64,000 nt of DNA from Streptomyces sp. PsTaAH-137 (GTDB lineage: Bacteria; Actinomycetota; Actinomycetes; Streptomycetales; Streptomycetaceae), in contig NZ_QLLY01000014.1 of assembly GCF_003259365.1 (NCBI RefSeq), positions 182,716-246,715 on the forward strand, read 5' to 3'. Positions within the stretch are counted from its first letter, which is position 1, and each line of letters begins with the position of its first letter. Position numbers and translations under genes: made by a program. Positions 24,040-31,694 of this stretch are shown in pieces. The notes under the pieces were generated by a model. It was not told the DNA's origin. It ran no database searches and saw only the letters and a program-made list of their open reading frames with translations.

Positions 24040-24483
24040 ATGTCCCTCCCCCTGACCCGTCGGATCGCCCAGGCCGCGCTGCTCCTTGCGGCAGGAGCGG
24101 CACCCGTGGTCGGTGCGGCCGGCTCCGCGAGCGCTGCCGAACTGCCGGCCACGCCCGACCTCGGTGGTGTGACCGCGCTGGACGGCGCGAACCTGGGCAA
24201 CACCGTCGACGGAGCGACCCAGAACGCCACCGGCATGGCCGGTGACACCGGGAGCAAGGCCGTGAAGAAGGCCGTTCCGGCGGCCGGCAAGACGGTCGGC
24301 AAGGGTGCCAAGACCGCCACCCCGGCGGCGCAGAAGGCCGCGGGCGACCTGGCCGGCAGCACCGGCGACGTGGTCGGCGACACCGCCGGCACCGCCACCA
24401 AGGGCGGTCTGCCCACCGACTCCCTGACCAAGGGCGGCCTGCCGACCGAGTCCCTCCCGGTCCAGAGCCTGCCGCTCGGCTGA
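24040..24483 (+). CDS. Small secreted Ala/Gly/Thr-rich protein
   Basis: A 147-aa exported protein. Its Sec signal peptide (RRIAQAALLLAAGAAPVVGA) ends at about ASAAE near residue 32. The mature part is a low-complexity sequence with spaced Lys and repeats of GGLPT(D/E)SL at the end, without cysteines. Homologues in streptomycetes are often mislabelled ATP-binding proteins; I see no nucleotide motif. An external or wall-associated structural role is possible. AAGGAG precedes the ATG. A near-perfect 20-bp stem terminator follows. Confidence 0.7.
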   Translation: MSLPLTRRIAQAALLLAAGAAPVVGAAGSASAAELPATPDLGGVTALDGANLGNTVDGATQNATGMAGDTGSKAVKKAVPAAGKTVGKGAKTATPAAQKAAGDLAGSTGDVVGDTAGTATKGGLPTDSLTKGGLPTESLPVQSLPLG

Positions 24484-24504
24484 GTCGCGCGCGACTGATC
24501 GACG

Positions 24505-24545
24505 AAGGGGCGCCCCGGACCTGTGACAGGTCCGGGGCGCCCCTT
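24505..24545. terminator. Bidirectional terminator
   Basis: Arms at 24505-24524 and 24526-24545 are perfect 20-bp inverted copies (AAGGGGCGCCCCGGACCTGT on the left), starting with A's and ending with T's. It lies between the convergent secreted-protein and dapC genes. Confidence 0.88.
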
Positions 24546-24563
24546 CGTGGTGCTCGGGAACCG

Positions 24564-25667
24564 TCAGGCGAGCCGGTCCACGGCCGCCCGGATCCGCTCG
24601 TCGGACGCCGTCAGGGCGACCCGGACGAAGGAGGCCCCGGCCTCACCGTAGAAGTCGCCGGGCGCGACCAGGATGCCCAGCTCGGCGAGATGGGCGACGG
24701 TGTCCCAGCAGGACTCCCCGCGGGTCGCCCACAGGTACAGGCTCGCCTCGCTGTGCTCGATGCGGAAGCCGTGCTTCAGCAGCGCCTCGCGCAGCAGTTC
24801 GCGACGGGCCGCGTAGCGGGCGCGCTGCTCGTGGACGTGCTCCTCGTCGCCGAGCGCCGCGACCACGGCCGCCTGCGTCGGGGCGGAGGTCATCATGCCG
24901 CCGTGCTTGCGGATCTGGAGCAGCGGGTCGAGGACCGCCGCGTCACCGGCGAGGAACGCCGCCCGGTACCCGGCCAGGTTCGAGCGCTTGGACAGCGAGT
25001 GGACGGTGACCAGGCCCTCGTACGAACCGCCGTTGACCTCCGGGTCCAGGATCGAGACCGGGTCGGCCTCCCAGCCCAGCTCGATGTAGCACTCGTCGGA
25101 GAAGACGAGGATGCCGTGCTCGCGGGCCCAGGCGACGATGCGGGTCAGCTCGTCCTTGGAGAGCACCCGGCCCGTCGGGTTCGACGGGGAGTTGAGCCAC
25201 AGGAGCTTGATCCCCGTGGGGTCGAGCTCGGTCGGGTCGTCGTAGGAGACGTACTCCGCGCGGGCCAGGCGGGCGCCCACCTCGTACGTCGGGTAGGCCA
25301 GGCGCGGATAGGCGACCTTGTCGCCGGGGCCGAGGCCCAGCTGCGTCGGGAGCCAGGCGACCAGTTCCTTGGAGCCGACGACCGGCAGCACGTTGTGGTG
25401 CGTCAGACCGCGGGCGCCGAGTCGCCGCTCGCACCAGGAGACCAGGGCGTCGCGCAGCTCCGGGGTGCCCCAGACCGTGGGGTAGCCGGGCGAGTCCGCG
25501 GCGCCGATCAGCGCCTTCTGGATCAGCTCGGGGACCGGGTCGACGGGGGTGCCGACGGACAGGTCGACGATGCCGCCCGGGTGGGCCGCGGCCGTCTTCT
25601 TGTACGGCTCCAGCTTGTCCCAGGGGAAGGTCGGAATGCGGTCGATGGGGGCCGGGACTGCGGACAC
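24564..25667 (-). CDS. dapC: Succinyldiaminopimelate transaminase
   Basis: A 367-aa class-I PLP aminotransferase of the actinobacterial DapC type. It shows the start FPWDKLEPYKKTAAAHPGG, the substrate/cofactor segment NSPSNPTGR, the aspartate region VFSDECYIELGW, and the Schiff-base lysine in VHSLSKRSNLAGYR. It makes N-succinyl-LL-DAP from the keto intermediate in lysine/DAP synthesis. The ferredoxin gene lies 117 nt upstream on the same strand, the same pair as fdxC-dapC in M. tuberculosis (recalled). A terminator between them suggests partly separate expression. Confidence 0.92.
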   Translation of the reverse strand: MSAVPAPIDRIPTFPWDKLEPYKKTAAAHPGGIVDLSVGTPVDPVPELIQKALIGAADSPGYPTVWGTPELRDALVSWCERRLGARGLTHHNVLPVVGSKELVAWLPTQLGLGPGDKVAYPRLAYPTYEVGARLARAEYVSYDDPTELDPTGIKLLWLNSPSNPTGRVLSKDELTRIVAWAREHGILVFSDECYIELGWEADPVSILDPEVNGGSYEGLVTVHSLSKRSNLAGYRAAFLAGDAAVLDPLLQIRKHGGMMTSAPTQAAVVAALGDEEHVHEQRARYAARRELLREALLKHGFRIEHSEASLYLWATRGESCWDTVAHLAELGILVAPGDFYGEAGASFVRVALTASDERIRAAVDRLA

Positions 25668-25717
25668 CTGTCAGCTCACTTCTCTCACGGGTCTCACGGA
25701 ATGGTGGACAAATGCCA

Positions 25718-25752
25718 CGGTCCCGTACGGCAGTGGAAGCCGTACGGGACCG
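25718..25752 (-). terminator. Terminator after the ferredoxin gene
   Basis: CGGTCCCGTACGGC (25718-25731) and GCCGTACGGGACCG (25739-25752) form a perfect 14-bp stem, 32 nt after the ferredoxin stop and before dapC. Confidence 0.78.
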
Positions 25753-25783
25753 GGGCAGCGCCTGTGCGTACCGCTGTGCGCAG

Positions 25784-26104
25784 TTACTGGTTCTGCGGCG
25801 GCAGCGCGGCGATGAACGGGTGGTCCTTCTCGATCAGGCCCATCTTCGAGGCACCACCGGGCGAACCGAGCTCGTCGAAGAACTCGACGTTCGCCTTGTA
25901 GTAGTCCTTCCACTCCTCCGGAGTGTCGTCCTCGTAGAAGATCGCCTCGACCGGGCAGACCGGCTCACAGGCACCACAGTCGACGCATTCGTCCGGGTGG
26001 ATGTACAAGGACCGGGAGCCCTCGTAGATGCAGTCGACCGGGCACTCCTCGATGCACGCCTTGTCCTTGACGTCGACACAAGGCTGCGCGATGACGTAGG
26101 TCAC
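25784..26104 (-). CDS. fdxA: Seven-iron ferredoxin
   Basis: A 106-aa 7Fe-8S ferredoxin. The [3Fe-4S] ligands lie in QPCVDVKDKACIEECPVDC and the [4Fe-4S] ligands in DECVDCGACEPVCPVEA. The C-terminal extension WKDYYKANVEFFDELGSPGGA is typical of actinobacterial FdxA. It is a soluble low-potential electron carrier, a likely partner of cytochromes P450 or oxidoreductases. It starts at GTG 26104 behind GAGGAGG and is divergent from the acetyltransferase gene. Confidence 0.95.
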   Translation of the reverse strand: MTYVIAQPCVDVKDKACIEECPVDCIYEGSRSLYIHPDECVDCGACEPVCPVEAIFYEDDTPEEWKDYYKANVEFFDELGSPGGASKMGLIEKDHPFIAALPPQNQ

Positions 26105-26244
26105 GCTGTCGTTCCTCCTCGATAGGGCGCTGGCGGGCCTCCGCAGGCTCCGCCGCCTGGCGCGCGGGAGCGCGGCGTCGTCGATGCCCGCACCTAGTAT
26201 CTCCGTTCCCGGCCATGATCCGAACAGGAGGGGTGGGCATAGCT

Positions 26245-27282
26245 GTGGAATTCTCTGCCGGCGGACGGCTCGAAGTCCGCATCTCGGGCGATGACGTGGG
26301 AAAACGCGTCTCTGTGCGACGGGTGAGCGAGGACGGACCCGCGGGTCGGAAGTTCACCGACACCGTCGGTGTTCTCACATCGTGGAACGACGGTGTGCTG
26401 CTCATCACACGAAGGGGCGGCGAACGCGTGGCGATCGAGGATTCCGCACTGGTCGCGGGGAAGGTGGTGCCCGCCGAACCGGCCCGCCGCCGCGGCCCTT
26501 CCGCGACCTTCGCCGAGCTGGCGCACGTCGGCGCGCGGGCCTGGCAGCCGCTGGAGAGCGAGCCGCTCGGCGAGTGGCGGCTGCGGGCCGCCGAGGGCTA
26601 CACCAAACGGGCCAACTCCGTGCTGCCCCTGGGCGACCCGGGCCTTCCGCTCGACGACGCGCTGGCCCACGTCCGTCAGTGGTACGCGGCCCGGGGGCTG
26701 CCCGTCTACGCGCAGGCGGCGACCGGCGCCGAGGGGACCCAGGAACTGCTCTGCGCGGAACTGACCGCGCGCGGCTGGACGGACATGTCGCCGACCCAGG
26801 TGCGGATCGCCGCGCTCGCGCCGGTCGGGGACCAGCCGGACCCCGGCGCCGAGGTCGTCCTCACGCGGCAGCCGTCGGCCGAATGGCTCGCGCGCTACCA
26901 GCGCAAGGGGGCGAGCGAGGTCGCGCTCAAGGTGCTGTGCACCGGCCCGTCGGTGTGGTTCGCGACCGTGCCGGGCGAGGGCGGTGCGCCCGCCGCGATC
27001 GGGCGGTGCGTGGTCGACGGACGGTGGGCCGGGTTCGGCGCCGTGGAGGTCGACCCAGCGCAGCGGCGCCGCGGGCTCGCCACGAAGGTCATGACGGCGC
27101 TCGCCCGGCAGGCCCTCGACGAGGGTGCCTCGGCGGCCTGGCTCCAGGTGGAGGCGGACAACGAGGGGGCGCGCGCGCTCTACGACCGCATGGGTTTCGC
27201 CACGCATCACACCTACCACTACTACCGTGCACCGGAGCACCAGGACGGCATCGGCGGTTCTGTCCACCGCCGCGCCCGCTAA
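26245..27282 (+). CDS. GNAT-family N-acetyltransferase
   Basis: A 345-aa protein. Residues 1-75 form a small beta barrel-like domain (RISGDDVGKRVSVRRV, VGVLTSWNDGVLLITRRGG). A degenerate middle region follows, then a canonical GNAT domain with the acetyl-CoA loop QRRRGLATKVM near 276-286 and DNEGARALYDRMGFATHHTYHYY near the end. Substrate unknown. The GTG at 26245 is preferred (AGGAGGGG 12 nt upstream); ATG 26215 has no ribosome site. The SirB1-like gene follows by 30 nt, so an operon is likely. Confidence 0.82.
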   Translation: MEFSAGGRLEVRISGDDVGKRVSVRRVSEDGPAGRKFTDTVGVLTSWNDGVLLITRRGGERVAIEDSALVAGKVVPAEPARRRGPSATFAELAHVGARAWQPLESEPLGEWRLRAAEGYTKRANSVLPLGDPGLPLDDALAHVRQWYAARGLPVYAQAATGAEGTQELLCAELTARGWTDMSPTQVRIAALAPVGDQPDPGAEVVLTRQPSAEWLARYQRKGASEVALKVLCTGPSVWFATVPGEGGAPAAIGRCVVDGRWAGFGAVEVDPAQRRRGLATKVMTALARQALDEGASAAWLQVEADNEGARALYDRMGFATHHTYHYYRAPEHQDGIGGSVHRRAR

Positions 27283-27312
27283 TCGATCGGCCTGAAAGGG
27301 CACGAGGCACGT

Positions 27313-28155
27313 ATGTCCCCGCACCTGTCCCCCCGTTCCACCGAACTCCGGCGCCGGTTCGCCGAGGAGGCCCGGGCCGAGCGGCCCGATCTCGCGCGGC
27401 TGTGCCTGCTCCTCGCCGCGGAGGCGGACGACGGGCTCGACGAGGCCGGGATGGACGCCGTGGAGATCGAGCTGGACGAGCTGGCCGGGCGGCTGCCGTT
27501 CCGGCCGGGCGGGCCGCGGGCCTGGGCGACGGCGCTGGCCGAACTGCTCGGGGCGCAGGTCGGGTTCCACGGGGTGCCGGGCGGCTACCAGCGGCTCGAG
27601 TCGTCGCTGCTGCACGAGGTCGTACGGCGTCGGCGCGGGCTGCCGATCCTGCTGTCGGTGGTGTGGATGGAGGTCGCCCGGCGGGCCGGGGCCCCGGTGT
27701 ACGGGGTGGCGCTGCCCGGGCATTTCGTGGTCGGGTTCGGGCCCACGGAGCACCAGGTGCTCGCCGATCCGTTCGACGGGGGGCGGGTGCTGACCGGGCC
27801 CGACGCCGAGCTCCTGGTGGCCGGGGCGACGGGGGCGCCGCTGGACGCCTCGATGCTGCGGCCCGCCGATCCGCTGGAGGTCGTGCTGCGGATCCTGAAC
27901 AACGTACGGGCGTGGGCGGCCACCCGGCCCGAGCGGTCGGACGTGTCGCTCTGGGCCGTGGAGTTGTCGCTGCTGCTGCCCTCGCATCCGGCGCGGCTGC
28001 GGTACGAACGGGCCCAGCTGTTGGTGCAGCGGGGTGAGTTCGTGCTGGGCGCCGTCGAGCTGGAGGCCTACGCGGAGGTGGTCGGGGCCGTGGACGGTGC
28101 CGCTGCCGAGCTGGTGCTGGGGCAGGCCCGGGCCGCTCGGGCGATGCTGAACTGA
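27313..28155 (+). CDS. SirB1/transglutaminase-like protein
   Basis: A 280-aa soluble protein of the SirB1 family. The conserved core has RRRGLPILLSVVWMEVARRAG near 113-133 and VALPGHFVVGF near 139-149, the latter holding the family His. A C-terminal TPR-like helical region follows (LRYERAQLLVQRGEFVLGAVELEAYAEV). It resembles a transglutaminase-like fold, but the catalytic cysteine is not evident, so enzyme activity is doubtful. Function unknown. It converges with the response regulator gene, 6 nt between the stops. Confidence 0.78.
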   Translation: MSPHLSPRSTELRRRFAEEARAERPDLARLCLLLAAEADDGLDEAGMDAVEIELDELAGRLPFRPGGPRAWATALAELLGAQVGFHGVPGGYQRLESSLLHEVVRRRRGLPILLSVVWMEVARRAGAPVYGVALPGHFVVGFGPTEHQVLADPFDGGRVLTGPDAELLVAGATGAPLDASMLRPADPLEVVLRILNNVRAWAATRPERSDVSLWAVELSLLLPSHPARLRYERAQLLVQRGEFVLGAVELEAYAEVVGAVDGAAAELVLGQARAARAMLN

Positions 28156-28161
28156 GCCTCG

Positions 28162-28776
28162 CTACAACCAGCCCTTCTCCTCGGCCACCCGGACCGCCTC
28201 CGTCTTGTTGCGGACCGCCAGTTTCTGGATGGCCACCGAGAGGTAGTTGCGGACCGTGCCCTGGGAGAGGTTCAGGGAGCGGGCCAGTTCGGCGTTGGTG
28301 CGGCCGTCGGCTGCCGCGCGGAGCACCTCGCGTTCCCGGTCCGTGAGCGGATTGGCGCCCTCGGCCAGGGCCGCCGCGGCGAGCGTGGGGTCGATGACGC
28401 GTTCGCCGGCGAGGACCCTGCGGACGGCCTCCGCGAGCTGGGCGGCCGGGGCGTCCTTGACCAGGAACGCGTGCGCGCCCGCCTCCATGGCCCCGCGCAG
28501 ATAGCCGGGGCGGCCGAACGTGGTCAGGACGACCACCTTCACCCCGGGCTGCTCGCGCGTCAGCCGCGCCGCGGCCTCGATGCCCGTACAGCCCGGCATC
28601 TCGATGTCGAGCAGTGCCACGTCCACCGCGTGGTCGCGGGCCGCCGCCAGGACCTCGTCGCCGCGGGCCACCTGGGCGACGACGTCGATGTCGGGTTCCA
28701 GGCCGAGCAGCGCCGCGAGGGCCTCGCGGACCATCGACTGGTCCTCGGCGAGCAGCACCTTGATCGGGGTGGTCAT
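28162..28776 (-). CDS. NarL/LuxR-family response regulator
   Basis: A 204-aa regulator. The receiver domain has the phospho-acceptor Asp57 (VALLDIEMPG), the Thr/Lys switch residues (VVVLTTF and LVKDAP), and a C-terminal LuxR helix-turn-helix (NPLTDREREVLRAAADGRTNAELARSLNLSQGTVRNYLS). It overlaps the kinase gene by 4 nt (ATGA). It is the last gene of the ABC-permease-kinase-regulator unit and the likely binder of the perfect palindrome at its head. Confidence 0.93.
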   Translation of the reverse strand: MTTPIKVLLAEDQSMVREALAALLGLEPDIDVVAQVARGDEVLAAARDHAVDVALLDIEMPGCTGIEAAARLTREQPGVKVVVLTTFGRPGYLRGAMEAGAHAFLVKDAPAAQLAEAVRRVLAGERVIDPTLAAAALAEGANPLTDREREVLRAAADGRTNAELARSLNLSQGTVRNYLSVAIQKLAVRNKTEAVRVAEEKGWL

Positions 28777-29948
28777 GCGGCGGATCCTACGGAGCCCGCC
28801 GGGACCCGGGCCACCAGGCGGAACCCGCGCCCGGCGGCCGCCCCCGCGTCCAGGGAGCCGCCGACCGCGACCAGGCGTTCGGCGAGGCCCGTCAGCCCGT
28901 TCCCGGCAGGGGCGCCCGCAGGGCCCGCGCCGTCGTCCTCCACGGTCAGCTCGACGACCGGGCCGTCCAGGGTCTCGCGACGGGTGACGTCGACGGCGCA
29001 GCGGCGGGCGCCGCTGTGCCGTACGACGTTGGTGACGGCCTCGCGCAGCGACCAGGCGAGCGCCGCCTCCCGGGCCTCGGGCAGGACCGGGGCCTCGGCC
29101 GGCACCGTCGCCTCGATGCCCGCCGCCGTCAGCGCGACCTGGGCGCCCGCGAGTTCGGCGGTCAGACGGGGCCGCCGGTAGCCGGTGACGGCCTCGCGCA
29201 CGTCGACCATGGCCTGGCGGCTGACCTTCTCGATGTCGGCGACCTGGTCGGCCGCCTTGTCGGGGTGGTCGGGGAGCATCCGGCCCGCCAGTTCGCTCTT
29301 CAGGGTGATCAGGGAGAGCGAGTGCCCGAGGAGGTCGTGCAGATCGCGGGCGAGCCGCAGCCGCTCCTCGTTGGCGGCGAGCTGCGCGACCTGCGCCCGC
29401 GCCTCCCGCAACTCCCGCGTGGTCCGCACCAGTTCCCGTACGCCGATCATGGAGAAGCCGCCGAGCAGGGCCGGGACGACGAGCCAGTACTGCGGGTCGG
29501 TGTGGCGCAGCAGGCCGACGCCGACCATGACGGCCGTCGCCGCGACGACCGCGATCCGGGAGTGGCGCAGCGGCAGGACCGCGCCGAGGGCCACGGACAC
29601 GTAGACGAACAGGACCAGCCACTCGGGCCCGAGGGTGAGCGAGAGGACGACGGCGAGGACGGGCAGCACGGTGAGGCAGGCGCGGGCCGCGAACCGGCCG
29701 GGCGGGCGGCCCGTCTGCCGCATCACGAGGCCGATGTACGCGACGACGAACACCGCGAGGCCCAGGCAGCCGAGGGTGGTGGCCGCCGCGCCGTGGTTCC
29801 CCTGGGCGAGATCGGCGACCGGGCTGCCGAGGAAGGCCAGCCACATGGCGATCCACAGGAGCTTCACGAAGAACTCGCGGCGGCCCTCCGGCGGCTGCCC
29901 GACCCTCGGGACCCGGCCGGTCGGGTCGCCCTCCGTCTCGGTGCTCAC
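28773..29948 (-). CDS. Sensor histidine kinase (DesK/HisKA_3 type)
   Basis: A 391-aa kinase with about five to six N-terminal membrane helices (40-165), a short coiled coil, HisKA_3 with the phospho-acceptor His204 (RLARDLHDLLGHSLSLI), and HATPase_c with N-box AVTNVVRHSGAR and G-boxes. The sensing part is mostly buried in the membrane, so it probably senses the membrane or a signal from the ABC exporter. It starts at GTG 29948, overlapping the permease stop (GTGA). Confidence 0.92.
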   Translation of the reverse strand: MSTETEGDPTGRVPRVGQPPEGRREFFVKLLWIAMWLAFLGSPVADLAQGNHGAAATTLGCLGLAVFVVAYIGLVMRQTGRPPGRFAARACLTVLPVLAVVLSLTLGPEWLVLFVYVSVALGAVLPLRHSRIAVVAATAVMVGVGLLRHTDPQYWLVVPALLGGFSMIGVRELVRTTRELREARAQVAQLAANEERLRLARDLHDLLGHSLSLITLKSELAGRMLPDHPDKAADQVADIEKVSRQAMVDVREAVTGYRRPRLTAELAGAQVALTAAGIEATVPAEAPVLPEAREAALAWSLREAVTNVVRHSGARRCAVDVTRRETLDGPVVELTVEDDGAGPAGAPAGNGLTGLAERLVAVGGSLDAGAAAGRGFRLVARVPAGSVGSAA

Positions 29949-30685
29949 GCCTTCAACGTGTCCTTCCGGTACAGATACGCCGCGCCGCCCGCGAAGAGCA
30001 GGAAGTAGGCGACGATCAGCGCGACGTCCTTGGCGTGCGGGGCGCCGCCCAGCTCGATGGCCTGGCCGAGGGCCGCGTAGGCGTGCGTGGGCAGCCACTT
30101 GGCGATGTCCTGGAGCCACTGCGGGAACGTCGTGGTGGGCATCCACAGGCCGCCCAGGATGGACAGGCCGAAGTAGGTGATCATCGTGATCGGGCGGACG
30201 GCGTCACCGCTCGCGATGTAGCCGATGGCCACCCCGAGCGCGGCGAAGCAGAGGCTGCCGGCCCAGATCGCGCCGGTCAGCGCGAGCCACTGCCAGGCGT
30301 CGAACCGTACGTCCTTGAAGACCGCGGCGACGACGAAGACGATCACGATGGACGGGAGCGAGACGACGGCGGCGCTCGCGGTCTTGGCGAGCACGTAGCC
30401 GCGGCCCGGCAGCGTCGTGAGCCTCAACTGCCGTACCCAGCCGCTCTCGCGCTCCTTGGCGATGCGCTCGCTGTTGCCCATCAGGACCGCGGTGAGCGCG
30501 CCGAAGGACGCCATGGAGACCATCATGAACGCGGGCAGGTTCAGGCCCGTGCCGTCGACGATGTCCTTGCTGTCGGACTGGCCCGCGATGAGCAGGAACA
30601 GCACCGAGGGATAGATGACGGAGAAGAAGAGGAACTTGCGGTTGCGCAGGGCGCGCACGAGTTCCAGTCTGATCAGGCTGTTCAT
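29945..30685 (-). CDS. ABC-2 type transporter permease
   Basis: A 246-aa protein with six membrane helices of the ABC-2 type (start RLELVRALRNRKFLFFSVIYPSVLFLLIAG, then FMMVSMASFGALTAVLMG and GLSILGGLWMPTTTFPQWLQ). Paired with the ATPase encoded just upstream (4-nt overlap), it forms a drug- or lipid-exporting ABC pump. The organisation with a downstream kinase and regulator is the same as in bacitracin- or Des-type detoxification modules. Confidence 0.88.
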   Translation of the reverse strand: MNSLIRLELVRALRNRKFLFFSVIYPSVLFLLIAGQSDSKDIVDGTGLNLPAFMMVSMASFGALTAVLMGNSERIAKERESGWVRQLRLTTLPGRGYVLAKTASAAVVSLPSIVIVFVVAAVFKDVRFDAWQWLALTGAIWAGSLCFAALGVAIGYIASGDAVRPITMITYFGLSILGGLWMPTTTFPQWLQDIAKWLPTHAYAALGQAIELGGAPHAKDVALIVAYFLLFAGGAAYLYRKDTLKA

Positions 30686-31599
30686 CGCGACTTGGCCTCC
30701 TCGGCCTCGGTGATGGCGACGAAGGCCTGCTCCAGGCCCAGCCCGGCGACCTCCAGATTGCGGGGGTAGACGCCGAGCCCGTACAGGGCGTGCACGGTCG
30801 CGTCGGCGTCGGTGGACTGGATGCGGACCGTCTGGCCGGAGATGTCCACGGAGGTGAGGAACGGCAGCGCCTCGATGGCGGCCGTGCCGGCCTCGTCGAG
30901 GGGGCCCTCCAGGTCGAAGGAGACCTTCCGGGCGCCCGCCTTCGCCTTGATCTCGGCGGCGGTGCCGTCGGCGAGCAGGCGGCCGCGGTGCAGCACGAGG
31001 ACGCGGTCGGCGATCGCGTCCGCCTCCTCCAGGTAGTGCGTGGCGAACAGCACGGTGCGGCCCTGGTCGGCCTGTTCGCGCATGGTCGCCCAGAACGCCT
31101 GGCGGGCGGAGACGTCCATACCGGTCGTCGGTTCGTCGAGGACGATGAGATCGCTGTCGCCCGCGGTGGCGAGGGCGAAGCGGACGCGCTGTTCCTGGCC
31201 GCCGGAGAGCTTGTTGACCTTGCGGTCGGCGATCTGGGTGATGCCGGCCCGGCTGAGGACGTCGTCGGTCTTGTACGGCTTCGGGTGCAGGGCCACCGCG
31301 AGCTGGACGAGTTCGCGCACGGTCACCTCGTCCATCAGGCCGCCGCTCTGGAGCATGGCGCCGACCCGGCCGCGCACGATCGCGTCGCGCGGGCTGAGGC
31401 CGAAGACCCGTACGTCGCCGGTGTCGGCGGGGCGCAGGCCGAGGAGCAGGTCGAGGGTGGTGGACTTGCCGGCGCCGTTCGGCCCGAGCAGGGCGACGGT
31501 CTCGCCGGGGTGCAGGGCGAGGCTGAGCCCGTCGACGGCCCGGACGGCGCCGTACGTCTTCGTCACCCCGGTGAAGGTGACCGCTGCGTCTGTGTTCAT
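30682..31599 (-). CDS. ABC transporter ATP-binding protein (exporter)
   Basis: A 305-aa ATPase with Walker A GPNGAGKST near residue 42, ABC signature LSGGQEQRVRFALA, and Walker B LIVLDEPTTGMD. A DrrA-like C-terminal extension follows. It energises the adjacent ABC-2 permease. The ATG at 31599 is the family start; the longer frame runs into the upstream operator palindrome. First gene of the four-gene ABC/two-component operon. Confidence 0.92.
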   Translation of the reverse strand: MNTDAAVTFTGVTKTYGAVRAVDGLSLALHPGETVALLGPNGAGKSTTLDLLLGLRPADTGDVRVFGLSPRDAIVRGRVGAMLQSGGLMDEVTVRELVQLAVALHPKPYKTDDVLSRAGITQIADRKVNKLSGGQEQRVRFALATAGDSDLIVLDEPTTGMDVSARQAFWATMREQADQGRTVLFATHYLEEADAIADRVLVLHRGRLLADGTAAEIKAKAGARKVSFDLEGPLDEAGTAAIEALPFLTSVDISGQTVRIQSTDADATVHALYGLGVYPRNLEVAGLGLEQAFVAITEAEEAKSR

Positions 31600-31650
31600 G
31601 ACGCCATCGTCGCCGCTGGGCGGCGCGGTACGGCAGTGCCTCGTGTCGCG

Positions 31651-31680
31651 CGTCCCGCATGACATCTGTCATGCGGGACG
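31651..31680 (-). promoter_or_regulatory. Perfect 14-bp inverted repeat, candidate operator
   Basis: CGTCCCGCATGACA and TGTCATGCGGGACG are exact inverted copies separated by TC. They lie 52 nt before the ABC ATPase start and 15 nt after the stop of the upstream wall-protein gene. No T-run follows, so operator function for the operon's LuxR regulator is favoured over pure termination, although both could apply. Confidence 0.65.
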
Positions 31681-31694
31681 GGCGGTGCGTCCGG

